From NCBI RefSeq assembly GCF_004770905.1, contig NZ_RQHT01000014.1, positions 806,001 to 870,000 of the forward strand: DNA of 64,000 nucleotides, given 5' to 3'. The position numbers were made by a program, and so were the translations under genes. How positions within the stretch are numbered: position 1 is the first letter of the stretch; the number at the start of each line of letters is the position of its first letter. Source of the DNA: Leptospira bandrabouensis. Its GTDB lineage: Bacteria; Spirochaetota; Leptospiria; Leptospirales; Leptospiraceae. Of the stretch, positions 8,344 to 17,462 are shown in pieces. The notes under the pieces were generated by a model. It saw nothing but the letters and a program-made list of their open reading frames with translations, made no database searches and was not told the origin of the DNA.

Positions 8344-10452
8344 ATGAAAACGCGTTCTTCCCTTTTTTATGGATTCACCATTCTCTTATTCGGTTCACTA
8401 GGTTACTTTCTTTTACAAGCAGGTTCCCTTCTTGAAGTCACAAAAAATATTGTGACAATCACCAATGAACATCTAGACACTGAAAATTTTTTCAACCGTT
8501 TCCACCATCCATTGGCACTCCTTTTTCTCCAAATTATCGTTGTTTGTGGGTCAGCGAGATTTGTTGGTTATGTATTCTCAAGGAAACTCAAACAACCATC
8601 CGTAATGGGAGAGATTGTTGCTGGGATTTTACTCGGACCATCGTTACTTGGTTACTACTTTCCAGAAACGATGGGATTTTTGTTTCCACCGGCAAGTCTT
8701 CCGACTCTTGGAACCCTAAGCCAAATTGGTTTGGTTCTTTTTATGTTCATTATAGGAATGGAACTTGATATCTCCGTTCTTAAAAACAAAGCACATTCAG
8801 CCATTATCATTAGCCACGCCAGTATCATTTTCCCTTTCTTTTTAGGGATGATTTTAGCTTATTTTTTTTATACAGACTATGCACCTGAGAATGTAGGATT
8901 TTTATCCTTTTCACTTTTTATGGGAATTGCAATGAGTATCACTGCCTTTCCAGTACTCGCACGGATCCTACAAGAAAGAAATCTCACAAGAACTCCGCTT
9001 GGTGCCATGGTCCTCACTTGCGCTGCTGCAGATGATATGACCGCTTGGATCTTACTTGCGATCATTGTCACTATCTCTAAAGCAGGAAATCTCAATACGG
9101 CACTTTTCACCATAGGACTATCTTTTGCATACATCCTAACAATGATATATTTAGTGGCTCCCTTTCTCAAACGATTAGGATCCATTTATATCTCCAGGGA
9201 AAACTTAACAAGAACTGCTGTTGCTCTTATCTTAATGATATTATTCCTATCCTCACTCACAACAGAGGTTATCGGAATCCATGCTCTGTTCGGAGCCTTT
9301 CTTGCAGGCGTCATTATGCCAACGGAGGGAAACCTCAAAAAACTCGTAGCGGAAAAGATAGAAGACATAGCTGTTATTTTGTTTCTCCCCATTTTCTTTG
9401 TGATTACAGGACTTAGAACAGAGATTGGGCTACTCAATGGTTCTCATCTTTGGTTGGTGTTTGGTCTAGTCATCCTTGTAGCTGTTGTGGGAAAATTTAT
9501 AGGAAGTGCTTTTGCAGCAAAAGTTTCTGGTTCCAATTGGGAAGATGCTCTTTCCATAGGTGCTCTTATGAACACTCGTGGCCTCATGGAACTTGTGGTT
9601 CTTAATATTGGATACGATTTAGGAATTTTAAGTCCTGAGATCTTTGCTGTGTTTGTTTTAATGGCACTTGTCACCACTCTTTCTACAGGACCACTTCTCG
9701 ATGGAATCCAAAAGTTTTTCTCTAATTCTGAAAAACGTATCCCCACAGAAAAACCAGTAGACCACAAATTACGAGTGTTAGTTGCTTTTGCCCAAGAGAA
9801 AATGGGGAAAAGTTTGGTTCGATTTGCTTATTCTCTTTCTGGAAACCAAAAGAAAAATTTGGAAATTACAGCCCTTCATATTTCACCAAACGACTCACTC
9901 TCCAATGAAGAAATTCGTCGTTACCGGGATGCCAGTTTTGAATCCATTCGCCAAACAGGCTCTAGTATGGGAATTCAAGTGCAAACAGAATACCGGATCA
10001 CAGACAATGTAACTTATGAAATTGTTAATTTTGCCAAAATCAAACACACAGATATTTTACTAATCGGTGCTGCCAAACCCCTATTTTCTCGTAGTTATAC
10101 GGGAGGAAAAATTAAGGGCATTCTCAACTATTGTCCTGCCACTGTGGGTGTCCTCATCGACAATGGTTTAGAATCCATAGAAAAAGTGGCCATCCTTTAC
10201 AAAGGGGAAAAAGATCCCATCCTGGGTTTTGCCCAGAAACTAACATCCCTCAAAGGGATGAAGTCGAACAAAATCAAGGTGGAAGACCTAGTACAACCCG
10301 AAACAGATCTAAATCCCTATCCAATCGCCTTAAATAAAATCACAGGGTATTCATTGATTCTCATCGATCTAAATGTTTGGGAAGAAATGGGATTTGAGAA
10401 AATGGATCTTCTTCCCACTTCATTTCTTTTGGTTCGTTTTTTAAGCACCTAA
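8344..10452 (+). CDS. CPA2-type cation/proton antiporter with universal-stress-protein-like tail
   Basis: This is a 702-residue integral membrane protein. Residues 1-25 form a first hydrophobic segment. About residues 60-460 hold roughly twelve further hydrophobic helices with the CPA2 landmarks MGEIVAGILLGPS, a central helix pair around CAAADDMTAWILLA (the two Asp expected at the ion site) and MNTRGLMELVVLNIG. This places it in the monovalent cation:proton antiporter-2 family (KefB/GerN/NapA-like). The C-terminal 220 residues are soluble and begin with HKLRVLVAFAQEK. They resemble one or two degenerate universal-stress-protein domains rather than the TrkA-N domain of KefB/KefC. The ATG follows GAGGA by four bases. 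Ion specificity cannot be read. Confidence 0.88.
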   Translation: MKTRSSLFYGFTILLFGSLGYFLLQAGSLLEVTKNIVTITNEHLDTENFFNRFHHPLALLFLQIIVVCGSARFVGYVFSRKLKQPSVMGEIVAGILLGPSLLGYYFPETMGFLFPPASLPTLGTLSQIGLVLFMFIIGMELDISVLKNKAHSAIIISHASIIFPFFLGMILAYFFYTDYAPENVGFLSFSLFMGIAMSITAFPVLARILQERNLTRTPLGAMVLTCAAADDMTAWILLAIIVTISKAGNLNTALFTIGLSFAYILTMIYLVAPFLKRLGSIYISRENLTRTAVALILMILFLSSLTTEVIGIHALFGAFLAGVIMPTEGNLKKLVAEKIEDIAVILFLPIFFVITGLRTEIGLLNGSHLWLVFGLVILVAVVGKFIGSAFAAKVSGSNWEDALSIGALMNTRGLMELVVLNIGYDLGILSPEIFAVFVLMALVTTLSTGPLLDGIQKFFSNSEKRIPTEKPVDHKLRVLVAFAQEKMGKSLVRFAYSLSGNQKKNLEITALHISPNDSLSNEEIRRYRDASFESIRQTGSSMGIQVQTEYRITDNVTYEIVNFAKIKHTDILLIGAAKPLFSRSYTGGKIKGILNYCPATVGVLIDNGLESIEKVAILYKGEKDPILGFAQKLTSLKGMKSNKIKVEDLVQPETDLNPYPIALNKITGYSLILIDLNVWEEMGFEKMDLLPTSFLLVRFLST

Positions 10453-10494
10453 AGATTCGATTGCTTTTTTCGGTTTCTCCATGCTTTTGGAGAT

Positions 10495-10908
10495 ATGGAA
10501 AGAACTTTTATCATGCTTAAACCCGATGCTGTGAAAAACAAACACATCGGTGACATCCTTCAAAGAATCGAAAAAGAAGGATTTAAAATCCTAGGAATGA
10601 AATTCCTAAAACTCAGCCTCGAAGACGCAAAACAATTTTACGCAGTTCACGCAGCTCGTCCTTTTTACAATGACCTTTGCACTTACATGGCTTCTGGCCC
10701 AATCGTTGCTTGTGCTCTTGAAAGAGACAACGCTGTAGCACATTGGAGAGATGTGATCGGTGCCACTGATCCAAAAGAAGCAAAAGCAGGGACCATTCGG
10801 GCACTTTTTGCAGAAAGCAAAGAAGCAAATGCGGTTCACGGTTCTGACTCTGTAGCAAACGCACTTCAAGAAATTGCGTTTTTCTTCAAAGGGTATGAAC
10901 TTAACTAA
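10495..10908 (+). CDS. ndk: nucleoside diphosphate kinase
   Basis: This cytoplasmic enzyme equilibrates nucleoside di- and triphosphates through a phospho-histidine. The 137 residues show [13 protein letters not shown] at the N-terminus and the active-site NAVHGSD with the catalytic His near residue 116. GGAG precedes the ATG by four bases. A terminator-like hairpin follows within 20 bases of the stop and runs into the next gene's start. Confidence 0.97.
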
Positions 10909-10926
10909 GTTCGAACCAAACAAACA

Positions 10927-10958
10927 ACCGGTTCTTTAGGGAGCCGGTGCTTTTTCCC
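10927..10958 (+). terminator. Rho-independent terminator after ndk, overlapping the next start codon
   Basis: An eight-pair stem (ACCGGTTC with GAGCCGGT, one G-U pair) encloses a six-base loop. It is followed by GCTTTTTCCC. It lies 18 bases after the ndk stop and covers the GTG at 10947 that opens the prenyl synthase frame. Confidence 0.6.
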
Positions 10959-11882
10959 GTGCCCACTCAGTTTTCTAATATCTTAACAAATTCCAAACAA
11001 CTCTTTGATTCTTTTTCTGAGTCCTATACAAAAGAATTGTTTCAACCTCGCACTCGCATAACAGATGCTTGCCTATATAGTTTGCAGGCCGGTGGAAAAC
11101 GAATTCGACCAATCTTTGTTCTAAATTCCTTTTTTCATCCAGACCAACTACCTAAAAAACTAAATACCAATAATCATCTTTCTGTTTATCTAGCGGCTTT
11201 TGCCGTTGAATGCATTCATACCTATTCCCTCATCCATGATGATCTCCCAGCAATGGACAATGATGACACCCGTCGTGGGATGCCTACCTGCCACATTCAG
11301 TTTGATGAGGCCACTGCCATCCTAGCTGGTGACACACTGAACTCTTTGAGTTTCTATTTGTTATCTTTATTTGAAAACACAGACTCCACAACGATCCGAG
11401 ACTCCATCCAAATCCTCCATAATGGGGCAGGAATGAAGGGAATGATCCTTGGGCAAATGGAAGATATTGAAGAAGAAAAAAATCCAAGCCCTATAGATAA
11501 AGAATCCAAACTCGCCTCCATCCATGAAAAAAAGACTGGTGCCCTGATTGAAGCCTCCTTCCTTTTAGGAAACAGATTACGACCAGATTGGTTAGAAAGA
11601 GAATCGGTAATTTCAAGTTATGCGAAGGAAATCGGGTTATTATTTCAAATCACCGATGATATTTTAGATGTAGAAGGGAACCTTGCCGATCTTGGAAAAA
11701 CGCCAGGAAAGGATGCCAAAGCTGGAAAATTAACTTACCCTAGTCTTTATGGAATGGACACTGCTAAAAAATTAAGAGATGAATCCGTATCCAAGGCGAT
11801 TTCCCTTGTGGCAAACGTATCGTCCCTAAATAATGAATTCTTTTTAGGATTACCGAAATACATTGCCGAAAGAAAAAATTAG
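10947..11882 (+). CDS. polyprenyl (farnesyl/geranylgeranyl-type) diphosphate synthase
   Basis: This is a trans-prenyltransferase of about 311 residues for isoprenoid chain elongation. GGKRIRP (near 49-55) binds isopentenyl diphosphate. The first aspartate-rich motif is HDDLPAMDNDD (near 98-108) with RRG after it, and the second is TDDILD (near 233). The sequence is of the IspA/GGPPS short-chain class; the exact product length is not assigned. The start is doubtful. GTG at 10947 lies inside a terminator hairpin with GGAG only three bases upstream, and a second in-frame GTG at 10959 lies just after the hairpin but 15 bases from that GGAG. The 3' end overlaps the TTG start of tlyA by 20 bases, so the two are co-transcribed. 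Confidence 0.9.
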   Translation: MLFPVPTQFSNILTNSKQLFDSFSESYTKELFQPRTRITDACLYSLQAGGKRIRPIFVLNSFFHPDQLPKKLNTNNHLSVYLAAFAVECIHTYSLIHDDLPAMDNDDTRRGMPTCHIQFDEATAILAGDTLNSLSFYLLSLFENTDSTTIRDSIQILHNGAGMKGMILGQMEDIEEEKNPSPIDKESKLASIHEKKTGALIEASFLLGNRLRPDWLERESVISSYAKEIGLLFQITDDILDVEGNLADLGKTPGKDAKAGKLTYPSLYGMDTAKKLRDESVSKAISLVANVSSLNNEFFLGLPKYIAERKN

Positions 11883-12630
11883 ACTGGATGAATACCTCGT
11901 TCGCGAAGGTTATGCGATCGATCAAAAACGAGCACAATCGTTAATCCTTTCTGGATCTGTCCTAATCAATGATGTTGTCATTTCCAAAGTAGGAACCCTA
12001 ATTACCTCCAAAGATATCGTAAGAACCAAAGAAAAAATAAAAACCTATGTTTCTCGCGGGGCATACAAACTGCTGGGAGCCTTTGATTCTTTTCCCTCTG
12101 CCAATGTCCAAAACAAAACCTGTATCGACCTGGGTTCTTCTACAGGCGGTTTTTGCCAGGTGCTTTTGGAAAAAGGTGCTTCCCGGGTGATTGCCGTGGA
12201 TGTAGGTTACGGCCAATTAGCACAAAAAATTGCCAATGATCCCAAGGTCACCGTTTTCGATCGCACTCATCTAAAAGACTTAACTATTTCTCAAATAGGA
12301 CCTTTAACAGAAGAAACTTGGGTCACCATGGATTTAAGTTTTATTTCTCTTGTTCCTGTATTTGGATCCTTAATTTCCCTTTTTCAATCGAGTTCCCATA
12401 TTGATTGGCAAGGTATTTCTTTATTCAAACCTCAGTTTGAAGTTCATCCTTCCAAATTGGAAAAAGGAGTATTGAAAGATTCGCATCATATTTGTTATAC
12501 GATACGTTCGGTTTGGCACAAGGTGAAAAATTTAGATTCCAGACTCAAATTTTTAGGTCTCGCAGAATCCCCAATCCAGGGAGCCGATGGCAATCGGGAA
12601 TTTTTGATTCGCTGGGAATGGAAAAAATAG
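11863..12630 (+). CDS. tlyA: TlyA-family rRNA 2'-O-methyltransferase (S4 + FtsJ-like)
   Basis: The protein has 255 residues. An S4 RNA-binding domain occupies about residues 5-65 (RLDEYLVREGYAIDQKRAQ). A FtsJ-like Rossmann methyltransferase domain follows from GAYKLLGAF. The SAM motif is DLGSSTGGFCQVLL (near 87-100), with the acidic residue at the end of strand 2 in VIAVDVGYGQL. Family members methylate 16S and/or 23S rRNA 2'-hydroxyls; the haemolysin label is historical. The start is a TTG inside the 3' end of the prenyl synthase gene. It converges with the receiver gene ten bases beyond its stop. Confidence 0.9.
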   Translation: MPKEKIRLDEYLVREGYAIDQKRAQSLILSGSVLINDVVISKVGTLITSKDIVRTKEKIKTYVSRGAYKLLGAFDSFPSANVQNKTCIDLGSSTGGFCQVLLEKGASRVIAVDVGYGQLAQKIANDPKVTVFDRTHLKDLTISQIGPLTEETWVTMDLSFISLVPVFGSLISLFQSSSHIDWQGISLFKPQFEVHPSKLEKGVLKDSHHICYTIRSVWHKVKNLDSRLKFLGLAESPIQGADGNREFLIRWEWKK

Positions 12631-12640
12631 GTTTTTAAAA

Positions 12641-13006
12641 TTAAGAAGTAAAACCGGAGACCGCTTCTTTTAATTGGTCCGTAGTGAAAGGTTTCATCAA
12701 ATAGGCGTAAGACGGATTCTGATTGATTCTGTGTTTTGCCGTATCATCTAAAAATCCCGTCAAAAACAACACTGGCACTGAAAATTGTTCCCTTAAAGAT
12801 TCGGCCGTATCAATCCCATCCAATGACCCTTCCAAATTAATATCCATTAGGATCAGATCTGGAACCTTTTCCGAAACGATTTGGAAAGCCTCATCCCCGG
12901 AAGGAACCACTGCAATCACATGAAAACCGAAAGATTCGATTTTCTGTTTGATATTAAGTCCGAGGAAAGGTTCATCCTCTACGATGAGGATGTTCTTTTT
13001 TGTCAT
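12641..13006 (-). CDS. stand-alone response regulator receiver
   Basis: This is a single CheY-like domain of 121 residues with no output domain. The acidic pocket is Glu10-Asp11, the phosphoacceptor is Asp55 in LILMDINLEG, the switch Thr is in LFLTGF and the Lys in LMKPF. It resembles receivers that follow PAS histidine kinases and often act in phosphorelays. The DINLEGSLDGIDTA spacing is typical of the group. No Shine-Dalgarno sequence is visible upstream. It is divergent from the ferredoxin gene across 49 bases. The nearest kinases are at 14161-17455, so it could be their final acceptor; that link is only inferred. Confidence 0.9.
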   Translation of the reverse strand: MTKKNILIVEDEPFLGLNIKQKIESFGFHVIAVVPSGDEAFQIVSEKVPDLILMDINLEGSLDGIDTAESLREQFSVPVLFLTGFLDDTAKHRINQNPSYAYLMKPFTTDQLKEAVSGFTS

Positions 13007-13055
13007 ATATGCTTTATTTTATAAGGGGGGGTCTGTTAAAAAGTAAAAATACTCT

Positions 13056-13289
13056 ATGGCAGATAAAAGTATCAAACAACCCGAGAATGTACCAGGAAAA
13101 TACTATGTCGACCAAACCTGTGTTCCCTGTAACGACTGCATAAAAGAAGCCCCTGACCTTTTACAATACAGTGCAGACGAAAGTCACATTTTTGTAAAAA
13201 AACAACCATCAACGCCAAATGAAGAAAAACAGGCAAAAGCAGCAATGGCAATGTGCCCAGTAGACGCCATTGGCGATGACGGTGAATAG
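13056..13289 (+). CDS. single-cluster [4Fe-4S] ferredoxin
   Basis: This is a 77-residue soluble electron carrier. Cys22, Cys25 and Cys28 (TCVPCNDC) plus Cys67 in AMCPVDAIG provide four cluster ligands, as in monocluster [4Fe-4S] ferredoxins with the C-terminal CPVDAI turn. No second cluster motif is present. The ATG has TACTCT immediately before it and no Shine-Dalgarno sequence, so a leaderless message is possible. The stop is directly adjacent to the converging hydrolase stop. The redox partner is unknown; no reductase gene is next to it. Confidence 0.92.
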   Translation: MADKSIKQPENVPGKYYVDQTCVPCNDCIKEAPDLLQYSADESHIFVKKQPSTPNEEKQAKAAMAMCPVDAIGDDGE

Positions 13290-14159
13290 TTAAGTATTAT
13301 AGAATATCCTAATATTGCTTGCAACCACATCGGGTTTTTCTAGGTGAATCGCATGTCTTACTTTTGGAATCCAAACCAATTTACTTTTTTTGATATAAGA
13401 ATTAATTTTTTTCATCATAAATGGTGGTGTAATTTCATCTTCAGCGCCAGCTAAAATCATAGTTGGAATTTTGATTCCCTTCATTTTAGAATCAAAAAAA
13501 ATCTCTTCTTCCCGACGTAAGGTGTTCTCTTGTAAATATTCGTTTGGTTTCTCATTCCAATTAGTAACAAGAGTGTGGCGAAACAAAAACCCAGGTTCAG
13601 GAAATTCTTCTCCGTAAAGATATCGAAGTAGTAATACCACCTGTTTTTCAGTTTTAGGAAAAAGCACCTTACGCATTTTCTCACGTTCTGGATGAGGAAT
13701 ACCACCAGGTGCCAAAAGAATTAGTTTCTGCACTCTGTTATGAGTATCTTGTAAAACTAAATGTTGGGATGTAAGACCTCCCATAGAATGACCAACTAAA
13801 CAAATATCTTTTAATTCTAATTTCTCAAAACACTCAAGAAGTAGGTCTGCCCAAACATCGATTTGGTAAAGATACTTCACTAATGGTAATTTACTTTTTC
13901 CGTAACCAGGCAAATCAAAAACATAAAGTGGGTATCCGTCATTTAACAGTTCTTTTACGACACGCCGAAATCCAAAACTTTCGTCGAGTAAACCATGCAA
14001 AAAAACTATTGGTTTTTGATTGCCATTTCCAAATTTCCAATAAAAAATTCGGTGTCCACCCATTGGAACAAAACAGGGTGTCCCACCCATATTTTTCATT
14101 GATTTACGTCTCTGGGACTGATAGTTTCGAAAAAGGCTTCGGTAAAAGTATTTAATCAT
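13290..14159 (-). CDS. alpha/beta-hydrolase
   Basis: This is a 289-residue hydrolase-fold protein. The oxyanion region is FLHGLLDESFGFR (from about 53). The nucleophile elbow is GHSMGG with Ser125, the acid is probably Asp in GAEDEITPP (near 245), and the base is His in VRHAIHLEKP (near 272). It resembles the MhpC/pimeloyl-ester-esterase type of soluble hydrolase, but the substrate cannot be assigned. The ATG at 14159 leaves only one base to the divergent kinase gene. Internal ATGs at 14099 and 14090 precede the conserved part and could be the true start, leaving room for promoters. Confidence 0.85.
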   Translation of the reverse strand: MIKYFYRSLFRNYQSQRRKSMKNMGGTPCFVPMGGHRIFYWKFGNGNQKPIVFLHGLLDESFGFRRVVKELLNDGYPLYVFDLPGYGKSKLPLVKYLYQIDVWADLLLECFEKLELKDICLVGHSMGGLTSQHLVLQDTHNRVQKLILLAPGGIPHPEREKMRKVLFPKTEKQVVLLLRYLYGEEFPEPGFLFRHTLVTNWNEKPNEYLQENTLRREEEIFFDSKMKGIKIPTMILAGAEDEITPPFMMKKINSYIKKSKLVWIPKVRHAIHLEKPDVVASNIRIFYNT

Positions 14160-14160
14160 A

Positions 14161-15951
14161 ATGTTGGATTCAAAAATTGAAAGACTATCGCAGCTACTCT
14201 CCCATTCCCAAAAAGGATTGGTTTTCGTCGATCTTAAATCAAAACAAATTCTTTACATCAATCCCATTACAGTAGAACATCTGGAATTAAAAAATCCAAA
14301 ATCCTTGGATGCAGAAAACATATTCTTTGATTTTAATCTCCTAGTTTCAGAAATTCATACACATCCACAATCCAAAAGTGATTATAAGTGGTTTCTAAAA
14401 AAACAAAATGCAGAGAAAGTTCCCGTTTCTATTAACTATTCTTCCTTAACTGAATTCTTTGATTTAAATACCGAAATTTATGCAATTACTATCATCTGGA
14501 ATCAATTGCAAACTGATGATTATCCTTCAATCGCTGATCATTTAGAAATTCCGTTCTTTCAAACTGATTTAGCTGGTAATCTAAAATATGCAAACAATCG
14601 ATTGATTGAATTATTTAGATTATCACCAGACAAAATTAACACATATTCAATATCGGATGTTCTCATTTTACCTGAAAACCTAAAGAATGAAATTTTGCAG
14701 GGAAATACGAAACTTCTCTTTGAAGTTGATCACCCTACTGAAAATTCGACCACCTTTCAAATTCAAAGTTTTATCACAACGGAAGATGGAAACCAAAATG
14801 GAATTACGATTCTTTTACTTGACCTTTCTGAATTACAAAATGCAGAAAGAATCATAAAATACGGTGAAGATAAATTAAGAACATTTTTTGCTACTATGAA
14901 TAATGGTTTTGTGATCATAAACAAAGACGCAAAAATTTTAGAAATTGCTCCTATTTTTAAGTTTTTACTTTTTCAAGTCTTTGCCTTTGAAGTCGGTGAA
15001 GATATTTTCCATTTTTTTGATGAAAAAATGAAATCAAAACTAATGGAAGTTCTAAACTCTGTTATTGAAAATCAAAACTCACAAACTACGGAATTTGATT
15101 ATACTCTACTTGGTGAAGAAAAAACTTTTGAAATTCGCTTTATACCCGTTAGACGATATGATCCAAACGACAAAAAAATTTTGTTAGTTTTTTCAGATAT
15201 CACAGAAGCAAAACGAAAGGATCGACAACTTATAGAATCGATGAAATTTGCCAGTATTGGTGAAATTGCAGCCGGTCTTGCACACGAAATTAATAATCCA
15301 CTACAAAGTGCACTTTTGTACTTGGACGACTTAATTACTGTCGACGAAGCAGATCAAAATGAACGTAGGAATATTTTAAAAAAAATTGAATCGGCCAATT
15401 TACGAATTCGTGATTTAGTTAAGGCATTACTTGATTTAGGAAGGATGGAAAGTCCCAATCGTGATATCGTTTCTCCATATTATATTTTAGTTCGAACAAG
15501 CGAACTAGTCGAAGTTAGTTGCCGGAAAAAAAATATAAGTTTTACAAGGCACGCGGGACCAAATTTACCAGGAATCTTTGTGCGCTGGCAAGAAATAGAA
15601 CAAGTTTTAATCAATTGTGTGGTAAATTCAATCAATGCTCTTTCAGAAATGGAAACAGCGAGACAATTTCCGAAAATCGAATTAGGTATTGATTTAGTCA
15701 AAACTCAAAAAAAAGAGTGGGTTGTTTTTTCAGTCGAAGATAATGGCCCCGGAATTGATGATGATACTTTAGAGAAGGTTTTTTTGCCCTTATTCACTAC
15801 GAGACGAAATAAACAAGGAACTGGTTTAGGTCTTTCTATATCAAAAAAAATCATCGCGGAACATGGTGGGGAAATCTATATTAAAACTAAAGAAGGAACA
15901 GGAACCAAGGTAGAAATTTACCTCCCTGCTCACACGGACGAAAATGGATAA
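14161..15951 (+). CDS. PAS-domain sensor histidine kinase
   Basis: This is a 596-residue kinase without membrane segments. Three PAS-like regions can be traced (about 10-115, 125-225 and 240-350, the last closing with LLVFSDITEAKRK). The HisKA region is FASIGEIAAGLAHEINNPLQ with His375. The catalytic domain has the N box NCVVNSINAL, the G1 box EDNGPGIDD and the G2 box GTGLGLSISKKI. It overlaps by eight bases the gene for a receiver-PAS-kinase, so the two very likely form a phosphotransfer pair. The signal could be cytoplasmic, and two downstream genes point to cell-wall sugar recycling, but this is inference. Confidence 0.92.
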   Translation: MLDSKIERLSQLLSHSQKGLVFVDLKSKQILYINPITVEHLELKNPKSLDAENIFFDFNLLVSEIHTHPQSKSDYKWFLKKQNAEKVPVSINYSSLTEFFDLNTEIYAITIIWNQLQTDDYPSIADHLEIPFFQTDLAGNLKYANNRLIELFRLSPDKINTYSISDVLILPENLKNEILQGNTKLLFEVDHPTENSTTFQIQSFITTEDGNQNGITILLLDLSELQNAERIIKYGEDKLRTFFATMNNGFVIINKDAKILEIAPIFKFLLFQVFAFEVGEDIFHFFDEKMKSKLMEVLNSVIENQNSQTTEFDYTLLGEEKTFEIRFIPVRRYDPNDKKILLVFSDITEAKRKDRQLIESMKFASIGEIAAGLAHEINNPLQSALLYLDDLITVDEADQNERRNILKKIESANLRIRDLVKALLDLGRMESPNRDIVSPYYILVRTSELVEVSCRKKNISFTRHAGPNLPGIFVRWQEIEQVLINCVVNSINALSEMETARQFPKIELGIDLVKTQKKEWVVFSVEDNGPGIDDDTLEKVFLPLFTTRRNKQGTGLGLSISKKIIAEHGGEIYIKTKEGTGTKVEIYLPAHTDENG

Positions 15952-17455
15952 GATTTTAATTGTAGATGACGAAGAAGATATCAGAATCGCACTAAAACGG
16001 GTTTTATCTCGCGAAGGATATCAAATTGAACTGGCAGAATCTGCTTCTGAAGCTATTCATAGAATTTCGTCAGGAGAAACATTTTCAGTTGCCATATCAG
16101 ATATTTTAATGTCAGGAATGTCTGGGATTGATTTTACAAAATATATTGCTGAAAAACAAATTAACTTACCCGTTATCCTTATAACAGGAAATCCTAATCT
16201 TTCTTCCGCAGAATCAGCCATTCGTTATCATGCATTCGAGTACATATCGAAACCTGTTGACAGAACACAAATTTTATCTGTTGTTAAACGAGCATTAGAA
16301 CTTAAAAATCAAAAAGATTCCGATTTAGAAAAATTGATGTTATCGGAAAAGCTAGAAAAAGCACTTCGCACTCAAAACTTAGATTTAAACAGACAGAATG
16401 CGGCGATATTAAATGCAACCTCCGATGCTGTGATTACTATTGATTCTAAACTAACGGTTGTTTCTGCAAACAAAGCAAGTTTCGAAATGTTTAGATTTAA
16501 AACACCCTTAGATTTAATTGGTCAATCTGTTAAAATTTTATTCACTGAAAATAAAATGCAGAAATACATGAGCCAAGTTTCCAAAGTATTGAGTGAAGAA
16601 GAAAATAAATCTACTCTTCAACTATCAGATGTAACATTATTACGTTCAGATACCTCTACTTTTTTGGCCGATATTGCTATTTGTTCCTATAGTTTGGATG
16701 GTGATACTTATTATACCGGTGTCATCAGAGATGTTACTCAGAAAAAAGCAATGGTAGAACAGCTCATTCAATCTGAACGAAGGGCATTTTTATCAGTAGT
16801 CGCTGCAAGTATAGGGCACGAAATTAATAACTCCCTCACTGCAATCCAAGGTTTTGTAGAAATGGCTTCTCGAGAAAACGCAGATACAATGTTAAAGGAC
16901 CGTGCTCTAAAGGTTACATTGAATCAAACTGAAAAATTACGAGCCTTAACTTCGAATCTTTTACAACTTGGCAAATCATTAAAATCAAACGATGAACAAT
17001 CTAAAGTTTTAAATTTGAACAAAGAAATTTCATCGGTTCTTCAAGTATTTAAAGAAACGGCAAAACTTAAATACTGCCATATCAAATGGGAAGAGTCTGT
17101 TGAAAAAATTCCCATACAAATGAATTCGGATCAATTTGCCTTATTACTTTCAAATATACTTCTCAATGCTGCTGATGCTACAAACAATATCGGTACTATA
17201 GAAATCATATCTTACCAAGATGAAAAAAATTCACATTTGATTGTTACAGATGATGGTGAAGGTATGTCACAAGAGACATTGAATAAAATTTATGAGCCTT
17301 ATTTCACAACGAAAGAACTTGGAAAAGGAACGGGCCTGGGAATGTTTGTAGTCAAACAAATTGTGGATAATTTCGATATTCGGTTAGAAATTGATTCAGC
17401 TCCAGGAAACGGATCTAAATTTCATTTTATTTTTCCTAAGGTATCTGAATCATAG
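15944..17455 (+). CDS. receiver-PAS-histidine kinase
   Basis: This is a 503-residue protein with the domain order receiver (1-120), PAS (about 145-270) and HisKA/ATPase (275-500). The receiver is complete: DDEE near 8-11, Asp53 in ISDILMSG, Thr in LITG and Lys in ISKPVD. The kinase core has ASIGHEINNSLT with His292, an N box NILLNAADA, DDGEGM and GTGLGMFVV. A receiver in front of a kinase suggests that phosphorylation by the preceding kinase gates this one. No DNA-binding output exists, so a further acceptor is needed. The start ATG lies inside the preceding gene. Confidence 0.92.
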   Translation: MDKILIVDDEEDIRIALKRVLSREGYQIELAESASEAIHRISSGETFSVAISDILMSGMSGIDFTKYIAEKQINLPVILITGNPNLSSAESAIRYHAFEYISKPVDRTQILSVVKRALELKNQKDSDLEKLMLSEKLEKALRTQNLDLNRQNAAILNATSDAVITIDSKLTVVSANKASFEMFRFKTPLDLIGQSVKILFTENKMQKYMSQVSKVLSEEENKSTLQLSDVTLLRSDTSTFLADIAICSYSLDGDTYYTGVIRDVTQKKAMVEQLIQSERRAFLSVVAASIGHEINNSLTAIQGFVEMASRENADTMLKDRALKVTLNQTEKLRALTSNLLQLGKSLKSNDEQSKVLNLNKEISSVLQVFKETAKLKYCHIKWEESVEKIPIQMNSDQFALLLSNILLNAADATNNIGTIEIISYQDEKNSHLIVTDDGEGMSQETLNKIYEPYFTTKELGKGTGLGMFVVKQIVDNFDIRLEIDSAPGNGSKFHFIFPKVSES

Positions 17456-17462
17456 TTGCTAA

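Noticed and set aside
10453..10494. CTCC-ATGCTTTT-GGAG hairpin between the antiporter and ndk as a terminator
   Set aside because: Only four pairs, no T run after it, and the GGAG is better explained as the ndk ribosome site.
13027..13033. Run of seven G as a phase-variable tract
   Set aside because: It is short and intergenic; nothing shows length variation, and it lies in no coding frame.
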